DNA of 64,000 nt from Selaginella moellendorffii (GCF_000143415.4 NW_003314263.1:2662700-2726699); one strand, 5' to 3'. Counted from the stretch's first letter, positions 9,926 through 20,621 are shown. The notes: a model not told the origin generated them from the sequence alone. Translations and numbers: made by a program.

Positions 9926-11500
9926 TGAGCTTTGATGCTCTACACTCCATATGCCACATGCCATGTTCTGCACTCCATGCTCCATGTTCTATATCATCTT
10001 CAAGCTCCGACTTCATCTTGGTCTTCTTCACTCTTGGTTTCAATTTCAACTTCCAATCCAACAATTAGTCAAGATCAAGAGAAGATATTGAACAAAGAGA
10101 AGGCAAGAGCTTTCAACAAGTATACCCCTGCATTTATCCACATTCTCTTTCTCTCCCTATTACTTCTTGGTCCTTTTTGCTCTATTGTTTTGCTCTTATG
10201 CTGATAGATTATTAGTACAAACTGATAGATTGTTAGCTTTTGTACTAAGATTAAGTAAATAATTAAAAATCATGCTAAATGTGATTTTAAAGCCTTTTCA
10301 TACTCCTTTAAATCTCTTTTTTTCTTTATATTTTTATTCCAATATGGCTATTTGTACTTCTATCACTTTTATCTCTCTAATAATACCTATTGTGTTTCCT
10401 TCTTGCTCTACTAAAATGCTGTGAGCTACCTCAAGAGTACCCACACATATCCCTAAAACACATAGCAATCCCCTATAGACACCTGGTATTGCACATCCCA
10501 TGGAAGATCCTTGCCATTAGTATTTCCTCTTTACACAAAAGTACATATAGTAAAGGAGATATCATTTATCATGTGACTTCACTAGGGTTCCAGACTCCGT
10601 TGACTTCTAGTCACGGGTTGCACTAACCTTTCCAGTCAACTTATCCTTGCTAATGCAGCTTTGGATTAATGTCCAATTCGCTCCAATGTGGCCTCGCACA
10701 CCACTCCGGCTGTGATTGAGGAGCTCCTCCTCTGCAGTGTTTCATTTCTGCCTTTTGATCGTCCAGGGAGTCTACTGTGTTGCTGGACCTAGCCATGAAG
10801 CAATTCAGGCTCGATTGCAATGAGGCCCTCCACAACCTGGTGTTTCGTGAGCATGAATAGATTCCTGGGCTTCTCACGCATACTTCCATTGCTCCTGTAG
10901 CTAATAGAGCTTCTGAAGTTTTCCTTACTTTTCTTCTGTGTTTCCTTGTGATTTTTTATACGAACCTACAGAAGCTCCATAATGGAGATTAACGTATGTC
11001 ACATATGATGGCATTTTCAGTTTCAGTTCAGAGGTGGAGCACTGCAATGTCCTGGAACAAACTTTTTGATGATCTTATTGAGGGCCACAATTCCATGTGG
11101 AGGCATCACTTCCAAGATTCATATCATTAGGCCACTATTGGAATACTGTCCACTAAAAGGAGCTGTGCTCTTGCATGCAAACAAAGCCAAACCCATTGGC
11201 CATCACTACTAGCAATGTCTTCTTATTATTGTAACACTTAGATGGAGCTTTTTAAATAAACTGTATGGAAGGAAGGACGAAAATAATAAAATCATATAAA
11301 CAAGAAATAATAAAAAATCAAACTATTGGAATTGACGCCAGGCTGCTACGTTTTCTCAGCTTGACTTGGACTGTGTAGTTCTTGTTCCAGATTATCACGA
11401 ACTTCTCCAGTTCCTGCGCTAGATTCCATTTGATCTTCGTGGTTTGCGTGAGACTAGCTCTTTCGCCACTGCTATTAACGCTTTGATGAGTAGCAAATCT
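9926..11500. other. Intergenic stretch, nothing recognised
   Basis: Only short ORFs without family resemblance are present. A slightly GC-richer block at 10560-10900 might be a decayed repeat, but I could not place it. Confidence 0.5.
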
Positions 11501-11552
11501 CTGTCGCGACAAAGTGAAACTCTTTTCTACGTTCTTAGAATCTACTAACCCC

Positions 11553-11567
11553 GGGTTTAGGGTTTAT
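11553..11567 (+). promoter_or_regulatory. Telo-box-like element upstream of LAS1-like start
   Basis: GGGTTTAGGGTTTAT lies a few bases before the ATG at 11574. It is the reverse complement of the plant telo-box (AAACCCTAAACCC), typical of promoters and leaders of ribosome-biogenesis and translation genes, which fits the LAS1-like product. Confidence 0.6.
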
Positions 11568-11573
11568 CGGGCG

Positions 11574-12111
11574 ATGAAGAAGAAGAAGAAGAAAGAGAAG
11601 AAGAATGTGCGCCTGGGGCAGCTGGAAGGAATGAGATTGCGTGAGATCTGCGCTCTTCTCGGATTTCTCATCGAGAATATCGGCCGCGATCGGCAGGGTA
11701 CGCTCTTGTTCTCGTCCATTTCTTTGACGAGATTCTTGGAATTTGCACAGATTACGGCATGGCAGGCAAGAGCACGTGTCCCGATTGCGGTGGAAATCAC
11801 GGCCAATCTTCTCAGCATTCATCTCAGAGATCCTTCGCTGAGGTTTGTTTCGTGAGAAAAAACGAGTCAGGGTTACAGCTTTTTTCAGGGACAACATTCC
11901 AGCGAATTTAGTTCTCTCCGAACACGCAATGTCGATAATGAGGTAGAGTATGAATTTTTTGGAGAGGTTTCTCTTTGACGAGTGTTCCTCCAGGCTGATC
12001 AATGGCGTAGTAGACGATAAGAAGACTTCAGCCATAGACGAAGGCGTCGCTGGAGTAAGCCATGAGACTGCCGTCTTCCTAACGAACCTAGCAACAAAAG
12101 AAGCTGCCTGA
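11574..12111 (+). CDS. LAS1: LAS1-like ribosome-biogenesis protein, 5' exons only or decayed
   Basis: LAS1 is the HEPN endoribonuclease partner that cuts the ITS2 spacer during 60S maturation. Three exons join with identical AG|G junctions: 11574-11842, 11889-11942 and 11994-12054 or on to the stop at 12111. Together they give the family order ITAWQARARVPIAVEITANL, SIHLRDPSLR, LSEHAMSIMRLINGVVDDKK, then an IDEGVAG helix matching the usual SIAEAADAIG. A GTAAGC donor at 12055 and an AAAAG acceptor at 12100 would add a fourth exon whose RHETNL aligns with the catalytic R-H-x-x-x-H, but the second His is Leu. Without that splice the frame stops at 12111. The catalytic end and all later domains are not evident, so this is probably a truncated copy. 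The segment 12122-12771 is oppositely oriented and would overlap exon 4. Confidence 0.5.
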
Positions 12112-12121
12112 ATACAAGCTT

Positions 12122-12771
12122 TCAAGAACAAGGCATGAAACAAACCTGAGAACAGGTGGCCGCAACACCAACGGAGGGCTCAAGACGAAGGAGAAACACT
12201 CGAGCATGGCAAGAACCTGCATGGTGCACTTCAGTCAGCACTAGAATAGCATACCATACGGTAACGCGAACCTGTGTAAAGAACTCTGGGTTGTCGTTGT
12301 CAATCAGAACGACAGCAAGTAAGCAGGCATCCGTGATCTCACCACGAGCACGGAGCTTGCAAATGTCCTCAGGACTCGCAACAAGGACATCCAAGCGCCT
12401 TTGTGATCACGACCACTGCGTCTTCTGCTGCCGACCTTGGCCTCACCAAAGGCAGCAGCAGCTCGAGAAGACGAACAGATTTCACAGGAAGAGGAGCACC
12501 CTTGAATTCTGCAAGACAAGCATAAGAAAAGAGAGACAAGAAAAAGAAGCAAAACCAGACCTTTGCAGCGCTCGATGCCTTCGTACAAACCCTGGGCATC
12601 CCCCTCCAACAAATCCCGAGGGACCGTAGACCGGTTCATGAGAATGCCGTGGCGTTCAAACAAGAGATCTTCAATGCAAAAAGGAGCAAGCGGGGCTGGA
12701 ACCAATGGAGCTATACCTTGCTTGGAGGAGCGAATAGATCGAAGAAGAAAAGGTACCGAGGGCTTAAGCAC
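12122..12771 (-). pseudogene. Unrecognised coding segment, interrupted
   Basis: A first exon (about 12771-12562) reads PSVPFLLRSIRSSKQGIAPL and ends GLYEGIERCK; it splices in frame (acceptor CTTGCAG at about 12510) to EFKGAPLPVKSVRLLELLLP. Coding-like sequence then continues as DVLVASPEDICKLRARGEI and ACLLAVVLIDNDNPEFFTQ, but in a different frame, and I found no intron that reconciles the two. No clear ATG lies in frame at the 5' end. The codon pattern looks like real exons, but the family is not recognised. It is either a broken gene or one whose exon boundaries I have not solved. Confidence 0.35.
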
Positions 12772-12847
12772 ATCACCTTGGCGATCAAATATCCATTATG
12801 GCACCGACTCGTTCGAAAGAATAAAGAACCCTAAGCACTGGGGATTT

Positions 12848-13257
12848 CTATTTATTTCTTGCACGAACAAATAGTTCGCTTGCATTCTCAACACTGATTT
12901 GGCCCAATGCCACCTCTAGTAAAAGGGGAGTCAAGGCCCCAAGGATAGAATCATTAGGATCACCGTGAAAGGGTGGGACTTGGATGCCATTCTTGGGATT
13001 GTAGGGGTACAAGCTCGCGTTGTCATTGATCCACATGATTCTATCCCTTTTCAGTTTTCGCAAATCTTTCACCGGTTGGCCGCTCAACCAATCCGTGTCA
13101 TTTCCGGTGAACACAGCAGAAAATATTTCCCCGGTGGGATCTAAGCTACTCATGGTCTTCTTCACATATGGCTCACCCGAAGCACTGAAGACTACAATCT
13201 CGAAAACCTGGGACATATCCTTAAGGAACCTGTCCAAACCTGGTCGTTTCTCACGCA
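12848..13257 (-). pseudogene. FCP1/NIF-type (CTD-phosphatase or TIM50-like) domain fragment
   Basis: The ORF reads KRPGLDRFLKDMSQVFEIVV, DPTGEIFSAVFTGNDTDW, VKDLRKLKRDRIMWINDN and a PFHGDPND-type block. This is the second half of the HAD-fold NIF domain shared by small CTD phosphatases and TIM50. A CTCCAG acceptor at 13258 marks its first base as an exon start. The catalytic D-x-D-x-T motif belongs upstream, but the next bases (13260-13420) are AT-rich repeat DNA followed by a LINE, and no exon with that motif is seen before the next gene. It therefore appears to be a gene remnant whose 5' exons were lost to transposon insertion or rearrangement. Confidence 0.65.
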
Positions 13258-13319
13258 CTGGAGCAAAGTTTCTTTAGAAGTAGGAATATACTTTATTAAA
13301 AAATATATTATATTTTAAG

Positions 13320-13480
13320 TAGCCATTAATCAATGAGAATTGAACTTGGTGCCATTTACTCCAATACCACATATAAGAAAATGGGTAATTGCTTGATGAG
13401 AGAACCTCTATTTATTCCTCAAGATTCTAACGATCCATGGTAATCTCATCCCATAATTACATGCACTACAAGTGGAAAGC
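13320..13480. repeat. Dispersed repeat related to 38385-38540
   Basis: GGGTAATTGCTTGATGAGA and a following block ending in GGTAATCTCATCCCATAATT match 38425 onward (TAGGTAATTACTTAATGAGA, GGAAATCTCATCTCATGATC). The differences are mostly transitions. Confidence 0.5.
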
Positions 13481-13489
13481 TCACACTCA

Positions 13490-13710
13490 ATCAGAAGGCT
13501 TTCCAATACATCTATGTAGAGTTAAGGAGAGTGGGCATCCTTGCTTGACACTGGTGTCATAGGGGACTACTGCTTGTCTAGTGAGCTTGGCTTGAATAAA
13601 AGTGTAAAAATGCTTTATGGCATTGACAGCTAGTGGATTGAGTTCTTTTAGTTGTTGGAAAAGCAAATGTCTTAATACAATGTCAAAAGCCTTTTTAAAA
13701 TCCACAAAAT
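13490..13710 (-). mobile_element. LINE reverse-transcriptase fragment
   Basis: The minus strand reads DFKKAFDIVLRHLLFQQLKE, then a DxVxxYD-like linker and VKQGCPLSLTL. This is the non-LTR reverse-transcriptase pattern from the F-D-K-A-F-D block (with the first catalytic Asp) to GVKQGCPLSP. It ends abruptly on both sides and lacks the Y-A-D-D box. Confidence 0.8.
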
Positions 13711-13720
13711 AGTAGAGAAA

Positions 13721-13910
13721 TGTAAGCTCCTAAATTTAGATTTCCTAGAATCCCAGTACTATTCAAACCCAAAGACGTTTAACCCCAAGTATCCGAAAAG
13801 ATTGAAAAAAGGGGTGCATTTTTGTTCATGGGCCCTTTTCCTTTATATTTGAAACCTATGAATCGTCTCTCGAATCATTTTCTTTGATTGCTTACAATCA
13901 ATGCCTCTTT
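13721..13910 (-). mobile_element. LTR fragment of family 1 inserted in the LINE
   Basis: The reverse complement of this stretch matches the 3' end of the LTR at 49971-50625: blocks equal to GTTTAACCCCAA, TTCATGGGCCC, TTTATATTTGAA and ATCGTCTCTC align in order. Its terminal TGTAAG at 13721 corresponds to the LTR end ..TTACA. No primer-binding site follows, so it is a solo or truncated LTR. Confidence 0.7.
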
Positions 13911-14139
13911 TTGCATAGGAGTGATCGACTAGGATTCAAAACATAATTAGGTGGTTTGTATAGCTTTTATATGGGTAAAAGCTAGTCTAACCCCATGCAT
14001 GCACATGTGTTGTTTCTATCTACCATGTTAGCTACTTTTCCAACATTTAGGCATATAGCTTAGAAAAGACACTGCTAATCATGATGCATTTGTAGTTGGA
14101 CAGGTTGTCTTTGTTCTAGTAGTACTACATGTTTTATCA

Positions 14140-15540
14140 TCCATGTTGTTAGGAAGCTAGTGCTAGCTGAAAATTCCCTCCAGGAAATTTTTATCTACGG
14201 GCAACACTATCTCTACAATGAGTTTTTGTGCATCATGTCTTGGTAGTTTGCAAATAGCATTGGCAATGTCCTTTGTAGAGAAGGTGGTCATCCTCTCGTG
14301 TTGCTATGTCAAGATTGGTGGTGTAGTAGTGTTGTAAAGCTTGTGGAGGTATGCCACCCAAACATCACTCAACATCGTGATTACTCAAGGTTTGCAGAAG
14401 ATCCTATGTGCCTAGGCAGGATTAGTGTGGAGGTCCTTGATTTGTTCATCATTGATATGCTTGATATATATTCTTTTCTTCCTTTGGTAGAGTTATCAAA
14501 AAGTGTGTCTCACCTTGGCTAGGTCTACTACACATGTAACTCTTGTCATTTGGTGGTAAGTGCTATAAAGCATTCTGCATCCCACCAATGAGCCTTTAGG
14601 AACTTGGTAGCATGTTTGACTTTGTGTAGGGCAAAAATGTCTATGGCTGCTGTGACAAGGTCTGGACCACTACATGTTGGTCTAGTGTAGGCATGTTTTG
14701 TAGCTAGGACTCTTGGAATTTTTCTTAAAACTTCGGGATGTCTTATGAGTGGACATGGCCCAGGGCAGTGGAGACGTGAAGTGGACTTCTAGTGCTGTCT
14801 TGGACTAGTGAGATGTTGAGTGGGCAATGGCATGAAATCTTGGAATTAAGAAAGTCCTGGAGGTGGCAGTCAACCACAGTGTCAATTGCAACTTGTGAGA
14901 TGAGAATGTAGTCATTGCCATTCCACATCATGCATCCCTGTAGTTGGCTAGGGTTCAATGCCATTCACAATGAGCAACTGCATTGCCATACGAAAGTTGA
15001 GAAGTTTAACACCACTTTGGAGGAGTTTCTTGTCTTTGGTGTGTGTGTGTTAAAGGTTGTTTGGTGCTTTGGTCAAGTCACTTCCTTGCTCAGCAAGAGC
15101 CTGGCTTGACCCCCAAGCATTACAATTGTGACTTGTGTGTGCCACTGTTTGATTGTCTGGGCTAGATGGTCAAAGGGGTGAGTATTGTTTGCCATTGTGG
15201 ACAATGAGAAGTAGCAGCCAGTCATGACCAATTGTTTGCTGGTGTTCAACTAAAGCCTGAGTGCAGTGAAGTTCATGGCAGGGTCATGGATGACATCCAA
15301 GAGGTGTATGGCTTACTGGACACATATGCAAGTCCCCCCAAGTCCTTTACTGAGTGGATCTGGATGCATATGGGGTGTGGAGTATGCAATGTACCTAGGG
15401 TATTGTTGGATTCTCCCATGTCTCACTAAAGATCATGATGTTATACTTTCTCATTCTGCTCAATTTGCTTCCAGTCAGCCTTCAGATGTTCCATGTTACA
15501 ACTGAGATTCACCGTCTCCTGATCTAGTGGGGGCACTCTC
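14140..15540 (-). mobile_element. LINE, decayed endonuclease and linker region
   Basis: Reading the minus strand with stops and frameshifts ignored gives a start block NMEHLKADWKQIEQNEKV near 15480, then GTCICV and DVIHDPAMNFTALRL near 15300, VMTGCYFSLSTMANNTHPF near 15200 and ISCHCPLNISL near 14830. This is the order of the apurinic-type endonuclease of LINEs, ending in the S-D-H-C-P-L box. The part toward 14140 corresponds to the linker before the reverse transcriptase. Together with 13490-13710 it forms one minus-strand element split by the LTR fragment. Confidence 0.6.
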
Positions 15541-15891
15541 TTGCATTTTTGTCTGGGCATGGTGATGTGCAAAAAAAAGCTATATATGGGCTAAATTGGA
15601 CATCTACATCTTGTCTTTTACTAATTGTATGATTGGCAATAGGAACCACACAGTCCAAGAGGTGGCCGTTGTGGTAAGATTTAGTGGTGAGAATTCTACG
15701 TTGTGGCTTGAAGCTTAGCAGACACGCACTTTATTCACATGTTTTTAAGATTTAGGTTCGGGCTATTTCAACAATGACGCTATTCCAATCAAAGAAGTGA
15801 AAAGCTTAGATTTTCTGCTGCTGTAATTCTTATTCCGAAGTGACTCGAAACAACCCCAAAAGCCTGTTTAGCTGCTGAATTCCCTGGTGAG

Positions 15892-17738
15892 CTAGAAACT
15901 CGAAACAAGCGGTTGATCCTCTTGGGCAATCCCAGCAGGGCAATTGAGATCCTCGCTCCAAATCTCACTCCCCACACAGTGCCGGCATCTAAACATCCCC
16001 GCTGGATCAGCCCTCCGCTTGATCGCTAGCAATCGCGGATAGCTCGCCCCAAAGAAGGTCCTCTGCCACCGCGGCTCGTTAAAATCCCCCTCGTTCCCAT
16101 ACGCCCCCGATCCTGGAGTAAGATCCACTAGGAATTGATTCGCGGCACTGACATTCCTGGCCGCGATGCGCTCCTCTTCCAGATCGCCCAGTTCCATCCA
16201 GCTGATCCCGAGGATCACATGCCACAGCGCTCTCCTCCAGGCTGGATTCACAGCGTTGTTCCTCGGGCGGCTCACGGATCCACCCGCGACGAAGATCCCG
16301 GTGATGGACACCAGCGGGAATCTGTCCTGGATCGCGATGAAAGCGTCGGCGGTGGCGTTTGGCGAGGACTGGATCGTGGCTCTTGGGATGAGCCGCGAGG
16401 CGAGCAAGAGAGGATTCCAGCGGTGGCGAGCGATTGCGTGGTGGAGGAGTTGAGCTCGCGGCAATCCGGCGCGCCGCCGCACTGGATCACGAGGTGCCAC
16501 TGCTGGAACGAGGGGAAATTCTGCAAGCTCGCGTTCAGCTGGATCGATGATCCACTGGACTGCGCGAATCTCTCCAGCGGCGCGAGCGTGGCGTTGGCAA
16601 AGGAGACATTCCTGTTGGGCAGGAGATAGGTCATGCTGAGAGCCGTGAGATTGCTCATGGCGAACACGCCCGACCACCCGGCCCTCTCCAGCGATGGATG
16701 GAGCTCCGTGAATCTCACCAGGAGATCCCGGAACGCTCTCCTGGACGATGCCACGAAGCTATAGCTCGCATACACGATGTTCGTGAGAGGTGGATAGAGG
16801 CGATGGGTGAGAGAGACCACGACTCCAAACGTTCCACCCCCGCCGCCGCGCAGAGCCCAGTAGAGATCGCGGTTCTGGCAGCGATTCGCGACGATCAATC
16901 GCCCATCGGCAGTGACGAGCTTGAGCTCAAGAACATTGTCCGCGGCTAGACCGTGGAGCGGCGAGAGAGGGCCATGCCCGGCGCCCATGGGATTCCCGCC
17001 AGCGCCGCCCACCGAGGAAGATCCACCGCCCACCACGACATGGTTTCGATTGAACGCCGCCGCGTAGAGATCCTCCCACTGGATCCCCGCCCCGATGGTC
17101 ATCGCCGGAGGATCCTCGGCCCGGATGGTGCAGCCCATCGGCGCGAATTTCTCGTGGTAGACGATCTCTCGCAAGTTGTGCGTCCAGATCATGAGAGCTC
17201 CCGGGGCGGTGGATCGCCCCAGGTAGTCGTGGCCGGTGTTCTTGATCACGATCCGGAGATTCCTGGCCTGGGCGAGCGCGATCGCGGCCTGGATGTGGCG
17301 GGACTCCGTGGCATTCACCGCGTAGGTGGCCACAGAGCCCTGGAAGCAAGTGGAGTTCCTGGGCGAATTGATCAAGCAGGTGAATCGGCCGAGGGCTTCC
17401 CAGTTGCTGGCTTGCATCGCGCCAGGCTGATCGGCGCGCCAGAATGGAAAGCCCCATCGCTGCTGCGCGGTCCTGCAGGCCTGCGCGTTGAAGTTGGGAT
17501 CGTGGCAGGGGGAGGCTGGGGGCGAGAGCGCGATGAGGCGGCCATCGATGGATCGATTGAAATCCTGCCAGGATTGGGCGCTGGGCCAGCAGCTGCTATT
17601 GAATGCCGTGCATCGGCAGGATTGGTTCGCCTCCAACTCGTGATAGATCGAGGAGGGTGCTGCCAATTGCAAGGAAATCGCGATGATCGAGAGGAAAACA
17701 GCTAGAAATGCTGGCCTGTGGATCGTTAACGACGGCAT
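15892..17738 (-). CDS. Secreted FAD-linked oxidoreductase (BBE-like, fungal-type), one frameshift
   Basis: An intronless gene for a PCMH-type flavoprotein. It begins with a signal peptide (hydrophobic residues about 9-28) and carries many N-x-S/T sites. The FAD domain reads NLRIVIKNTGHDYLGRS, with the His that usually binds FAD, then GAGIQWEDLYAAA, VVGGGSSSVGGAGG and ALRGGGGGTFGVV. The cysteine used for the second FAD bond in plant berberine-bridge enzymes is absent. The C-terminal BBE-like block (YGNEGDFNEPRWQRTFFG, RRADPAGMFRCRHCVGSE) is in another frame; the switch falls near 16400 (after SLATAGIL) with no possible intron. The motif wording resembles fungal isoamyl-alcohol-oxidase/hydroxynicotine-oxidase-like proteins more than classical plant BBEs, suggesting transfer, but that needs a tree. 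It is either a young pseudogene or carries a one-base sequence error. Confidence 0.8.
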
Positions 17739-17739
17739 T

Positions 17740-18600
17740 CTTCTCGATTACTCGATGGAATGCTCCCAAGAGCTAGACAAAGGGATGGTCTCCCTTTCTA
17801 TCGGATGGATTGGTGATGAAAAGAAATGGTGATGGGATTGGATGAGAACGTTTTATTAATGTCTTGGACGAGTGATTTATATCGTTTCGGTGGCGAGCTT
17901 TCTAGCTATATTCTTTGAAATCCCGCGTTTCATGGATCGACGGATCCCCCGATTTGGACTAGAGACTTTCCATCTGGCGGGCTGGCTTTCCGGACTTTGT
18001 CAAAATTTCACCCCCAACGTGAAAACATATGACTTTAATGCTCTATTGATCAGTTCAATTTTTTTTTTTTGCTTGATTTCTTACCTTTCAATCAACTTCA
18101 CTTCTGGCAAAGCACATTGCCTAGTCAAAGCCGCGCCAGAGTTTCTTTTAAATTTTAAGCGTTTACCATTTCTAAGTTCTTCGAATGACGTCTAACGTGC
18201 TGTTTAAACATTTGACTTTATGATGTAAGGATAGATTTATAAGTGCTTAGCCATCTACCATCTACCTATATGCTGTTTTGATAGTCTTGTGACGCCCAAC
18301 TGGAAGCATGAGACTAGTGGATGCAAAAATGTAAATTAGATTAATCGAGACAATGGCTTCTAGAGTTATGGTTCCCCATAGTGCTTCTCAGCTAGGCGCT
18401 ATGGACAAAGTCATTCAACACAATGGTCATAGCTATAAAGCCTATTGCTCACTATGACCAAGCACTACCTTCTTTCTCTTTCTCTTTGTATTTAGTTTCC
18501 ACCGACACCGAGCCTTTAGTGCAAGATCACGGTAGGAGAATCTTCTCTGATTGGAGCTATATATATTGCTACTGTGATGCCAACTCAAAACAGAAGGACT
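17740..18600. other. Intergenic stretch between FAD oxidase and PPR gene
   Basis: Nothing coding was recognised. It contains the second copy of a dispersed repeat at 18257-18335. Confidence 0.5.
18257..18335 (+). repeat. Dispersed repeat, copy 2 (pair with 9846-9925)
   Basis: GTGACGCCCAACTGGAAGCA and GTGGATGCAAAA align with the copy at 9846-9925. Confidence 0.55.
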
Positions 18601-18602
18601 GA

Positions 18603-20621
18603 TCAGCCCACAATTGCATCTGTAAGAAGCAAATAAGGAGCGGCATTGTCTGGATCAAGCGAAGCCGCCCTCTCAGCCGCAGAAGAACCAAACTTTTGCC
18701 GGTGATCGACGCCTGTTCTCCAAGTGTTTAAGAAGCTCGTCCAAGCCACGGCACCAGGGGTGTAAGGCATGCTTGCGATGAGCTCCTCGGCCTCCCCAAT
18801 CCTCCCAGCACGCCCCAAAACATCCACCAGGCACTCGTAGTGATCCACCACCGCCGCCAGCCCACGATCAAAGCCCATGGATCTCAAGTAGCTCTTGCTC
18901 TTCTCAACCAGCCCGGCATGGCTACACGCAGCTAGAACACTGATGAAAGTTATCTCGCTCGTGTCAACGCCCTCCACGTCCATGGTCTTGAGAAGCTCCA
19001 GAGCCTCCATGTTTCGGCCGTTTTGCGCGTAAACCGCGATCATCCCATTCCAGGAGATGGTGTTTCTGTGCGGGATTGTGTCAAAGACGTGCCTGGCTCG
19101 CCCGAGGTGGCCACACCGCCCATACATGTTGACCAGGGCGCTGACCACGACCACGTTTGACTGCTGGCCGGAGTCAACGGCCCTCGCGTGGACGTGCTGA
19201 CCAGCGGCGGCGCTCCCCAGCGTCCCGCATGCCTCCAGAACGATAGGAAACGTTGTTGACTCAAGGTCAATGACCCGTTGACACATGGTCAAGAAGAGCT
19301 GAATGGCGTCCTTGCATTGACCGTTCTGGGCATATGCCTGGATCATAGCGTTCCATGAGACAACGTCGTGAAAAGGCATTTTGTCGAAGAATATTTTAGC
19401 TTGTTCGAGATGACCGCGCTCGCCATACATTGTGATCATCGTGTTCCATGAGATGGAGTTGGGCTCTGGTATGACGGTGAAAATTTCGTAGGATTCTTCA
19501 AGATGGCCTCTTTGGGCATAAGCTTGCAACAAAGCGTTCCAAGAAACAGTGTTTCTCTGCGGCATTCTGCTGAACATCTCCTTAGCTTTTTCAGGGAGCC
19601 CGCTTTCGCCGTAAGCGGTGATCATGGCATTGAAGGATACAATGTTTCTTTGGGGCATTTTTTCGAACAGCTCTTGTGCCGTCTCGAGGTCCCCGTTTTG
19701 GGCGTGTGCAGCAACAATGCAGGTCCACGAGAAGACATCACCATCTGGAGATTCTTCAAACGTTTTCATGGCCTTTTCCGTATCCCCGTTTTGAAAGTAG
19801 GCTGTGATCATCACATTCCAGGAAGTGACATCGTTTTCTGGCATTTGATCAAAGAGCTCTTTAGCTTCACTGACATAGCCGTGCTGAGAATATGCCGTCA
19901 TCAGCATGTTCCAGGAGAAGGAATCTCTCTCGGGCATGACATCAAACGCCTGCTTAGACTTTTCAAGATGCCCAGTCACGGCATATACTCTTACAATGCT
20001 TGTCCACGTCACAATGTCGTGCTGCGGCATCTCGTGGAACAAAAGCAGAACCTCCTCGACATTCCCTGCTTGGACGTTTGCCTGAAGCATGAGATTCCAC
20101 GACAAGACGTTTTTCTCTGGCATATTGTCAAAGAGTTGTTTAGATTCCTCAAGATGCCCACTAAGTGCATATGCAGCTAATAAAGAATTCCAGGATACTG
20201 AGTTCCACTCTGGCATTCTCTCGAATATAATCTTCGCCTCGTCCAATTGATCGTTTTGGCAGAATGCCGTCAATATTGCGGTCCACGACACAATGTCCCA
20301 GACCGGCATGCTCAAAAACACACGCTTAGCATCGGAAATATGCCCATTATGGGCATACGCCGTAAGAAGGATGTTCCAGGAGAAAAGATTCGGCCCGTGC
20401 ATGCTCTCAAACGCCTGACTAGCATCCTTGGTGCTACCACATTTTCCATACATTTCGATTATCAGATTCCCGAGGTATCTATTCCGGCAGTACTTGCCAC
20501 ACAAAACTCGAGCATGGATCTTCTTGGCTTCGGAAAGGTTCCTTGAGATTCCCTGTGATTTGAGCAGCGACGCTAGGCTTTGGATCTCTGCAAGACTAGA
20601 ATTCTCCCGGGAAAGTTGCAT
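18603..20621 (-). CDS. Pentatricopeptide-repeat (PPR) protein, PLS type
   Basis: A single 672-residue exon with no introns. From about residue 45 onward it is an almost unbroken array of 31-35-residue helical pairs of the form SWNxLLxAYxxxGxxEEAxxxFxxMPxxD/N, the short (S) and long (L) PPR variants of land-plant organelle RNA factors. The first repeats start SEAKKIHARVLCGKYCRN; the last part (GFDRGLAAVVDHYECLVDVL, then GRAGRIGEAEELIASMPYTP) is the usual approach to the E motif. After that the protein stops at about DNAAPYLLLTDAIVG, so a DYW deaminase domain is absent. Such proteins bind organellar RNA one base per repeat and act in editing, splicing or stability. The target organelle is unclear because the N-terminus has no strong transit peptide. 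Confidence 0.9.
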   Translation of the reverse strand: MQLSRENSSLAEIQSLASLLKSQGISRNLSEAKKIHARVLCGKYCRNRYLGNLIIEMYGKCGSTKDASQAFESMHGPNLFSWNILLTAYAHNGHISDAKRVFLSMPVWDIVSWTAILTAFCQNDQLDEAKIIFERMPEWNSVSWNSLLAAYALSGHLEESKQLFDNMPEKNVLSWNLMLQANVQAGNVEEVLLLFHEMPQHDIVTWTSIVRVYAVTGHLEKSKQAFDVMPERDSFSWNMLMTAYSQHGYVSEAKELFDQMPENDVTSWNVMITAYFQNGDTEKAMKTFEESPDGDVFSWTCIVAAHAQNGDLETAQELFEKMPQRNIVSFNAMITAYGESGLPEKAKEMFSRMPQRNTVSWNALLQAYAQRGHLEESYEIFTVIPEPNSISWNTMITMYGERGHLEQAKIFFDKMPFHDVVSWNAMIQAYAQNGQCKDAIQLFLTMCQRVIDLESTTFPIVLEACGTLGSAAAGQHVHARAVDSGQQSNVVVVSALVNMYGRCGHLGRARHVFDTIPHRNTISWNGMIAVYAQNGRNMEALELLKTMDVEGVDTSEITFISVLAACSHAGLVEKSKSYLRSMGFDRGLAAVVDHYECLVDVLGRAGRIGEAEELIASMPYTPGAVAWTSFLNTWRTGVDHRQKFGSSAAERAASLDPDNAAPYLLLTDAIVG

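Noticed and set aside
16953-17705. 250-codon plus-strand ORF
   Set aside because: Antisense to the FAD oxidoreductase; rich in Arg/Gly because of high GC, with no motif.
19503-20180. 225-codon plus-strand ORF
   Set aside because: Antisense to the PPR repeats; its own periodicity reflects the repeats on the other strand.
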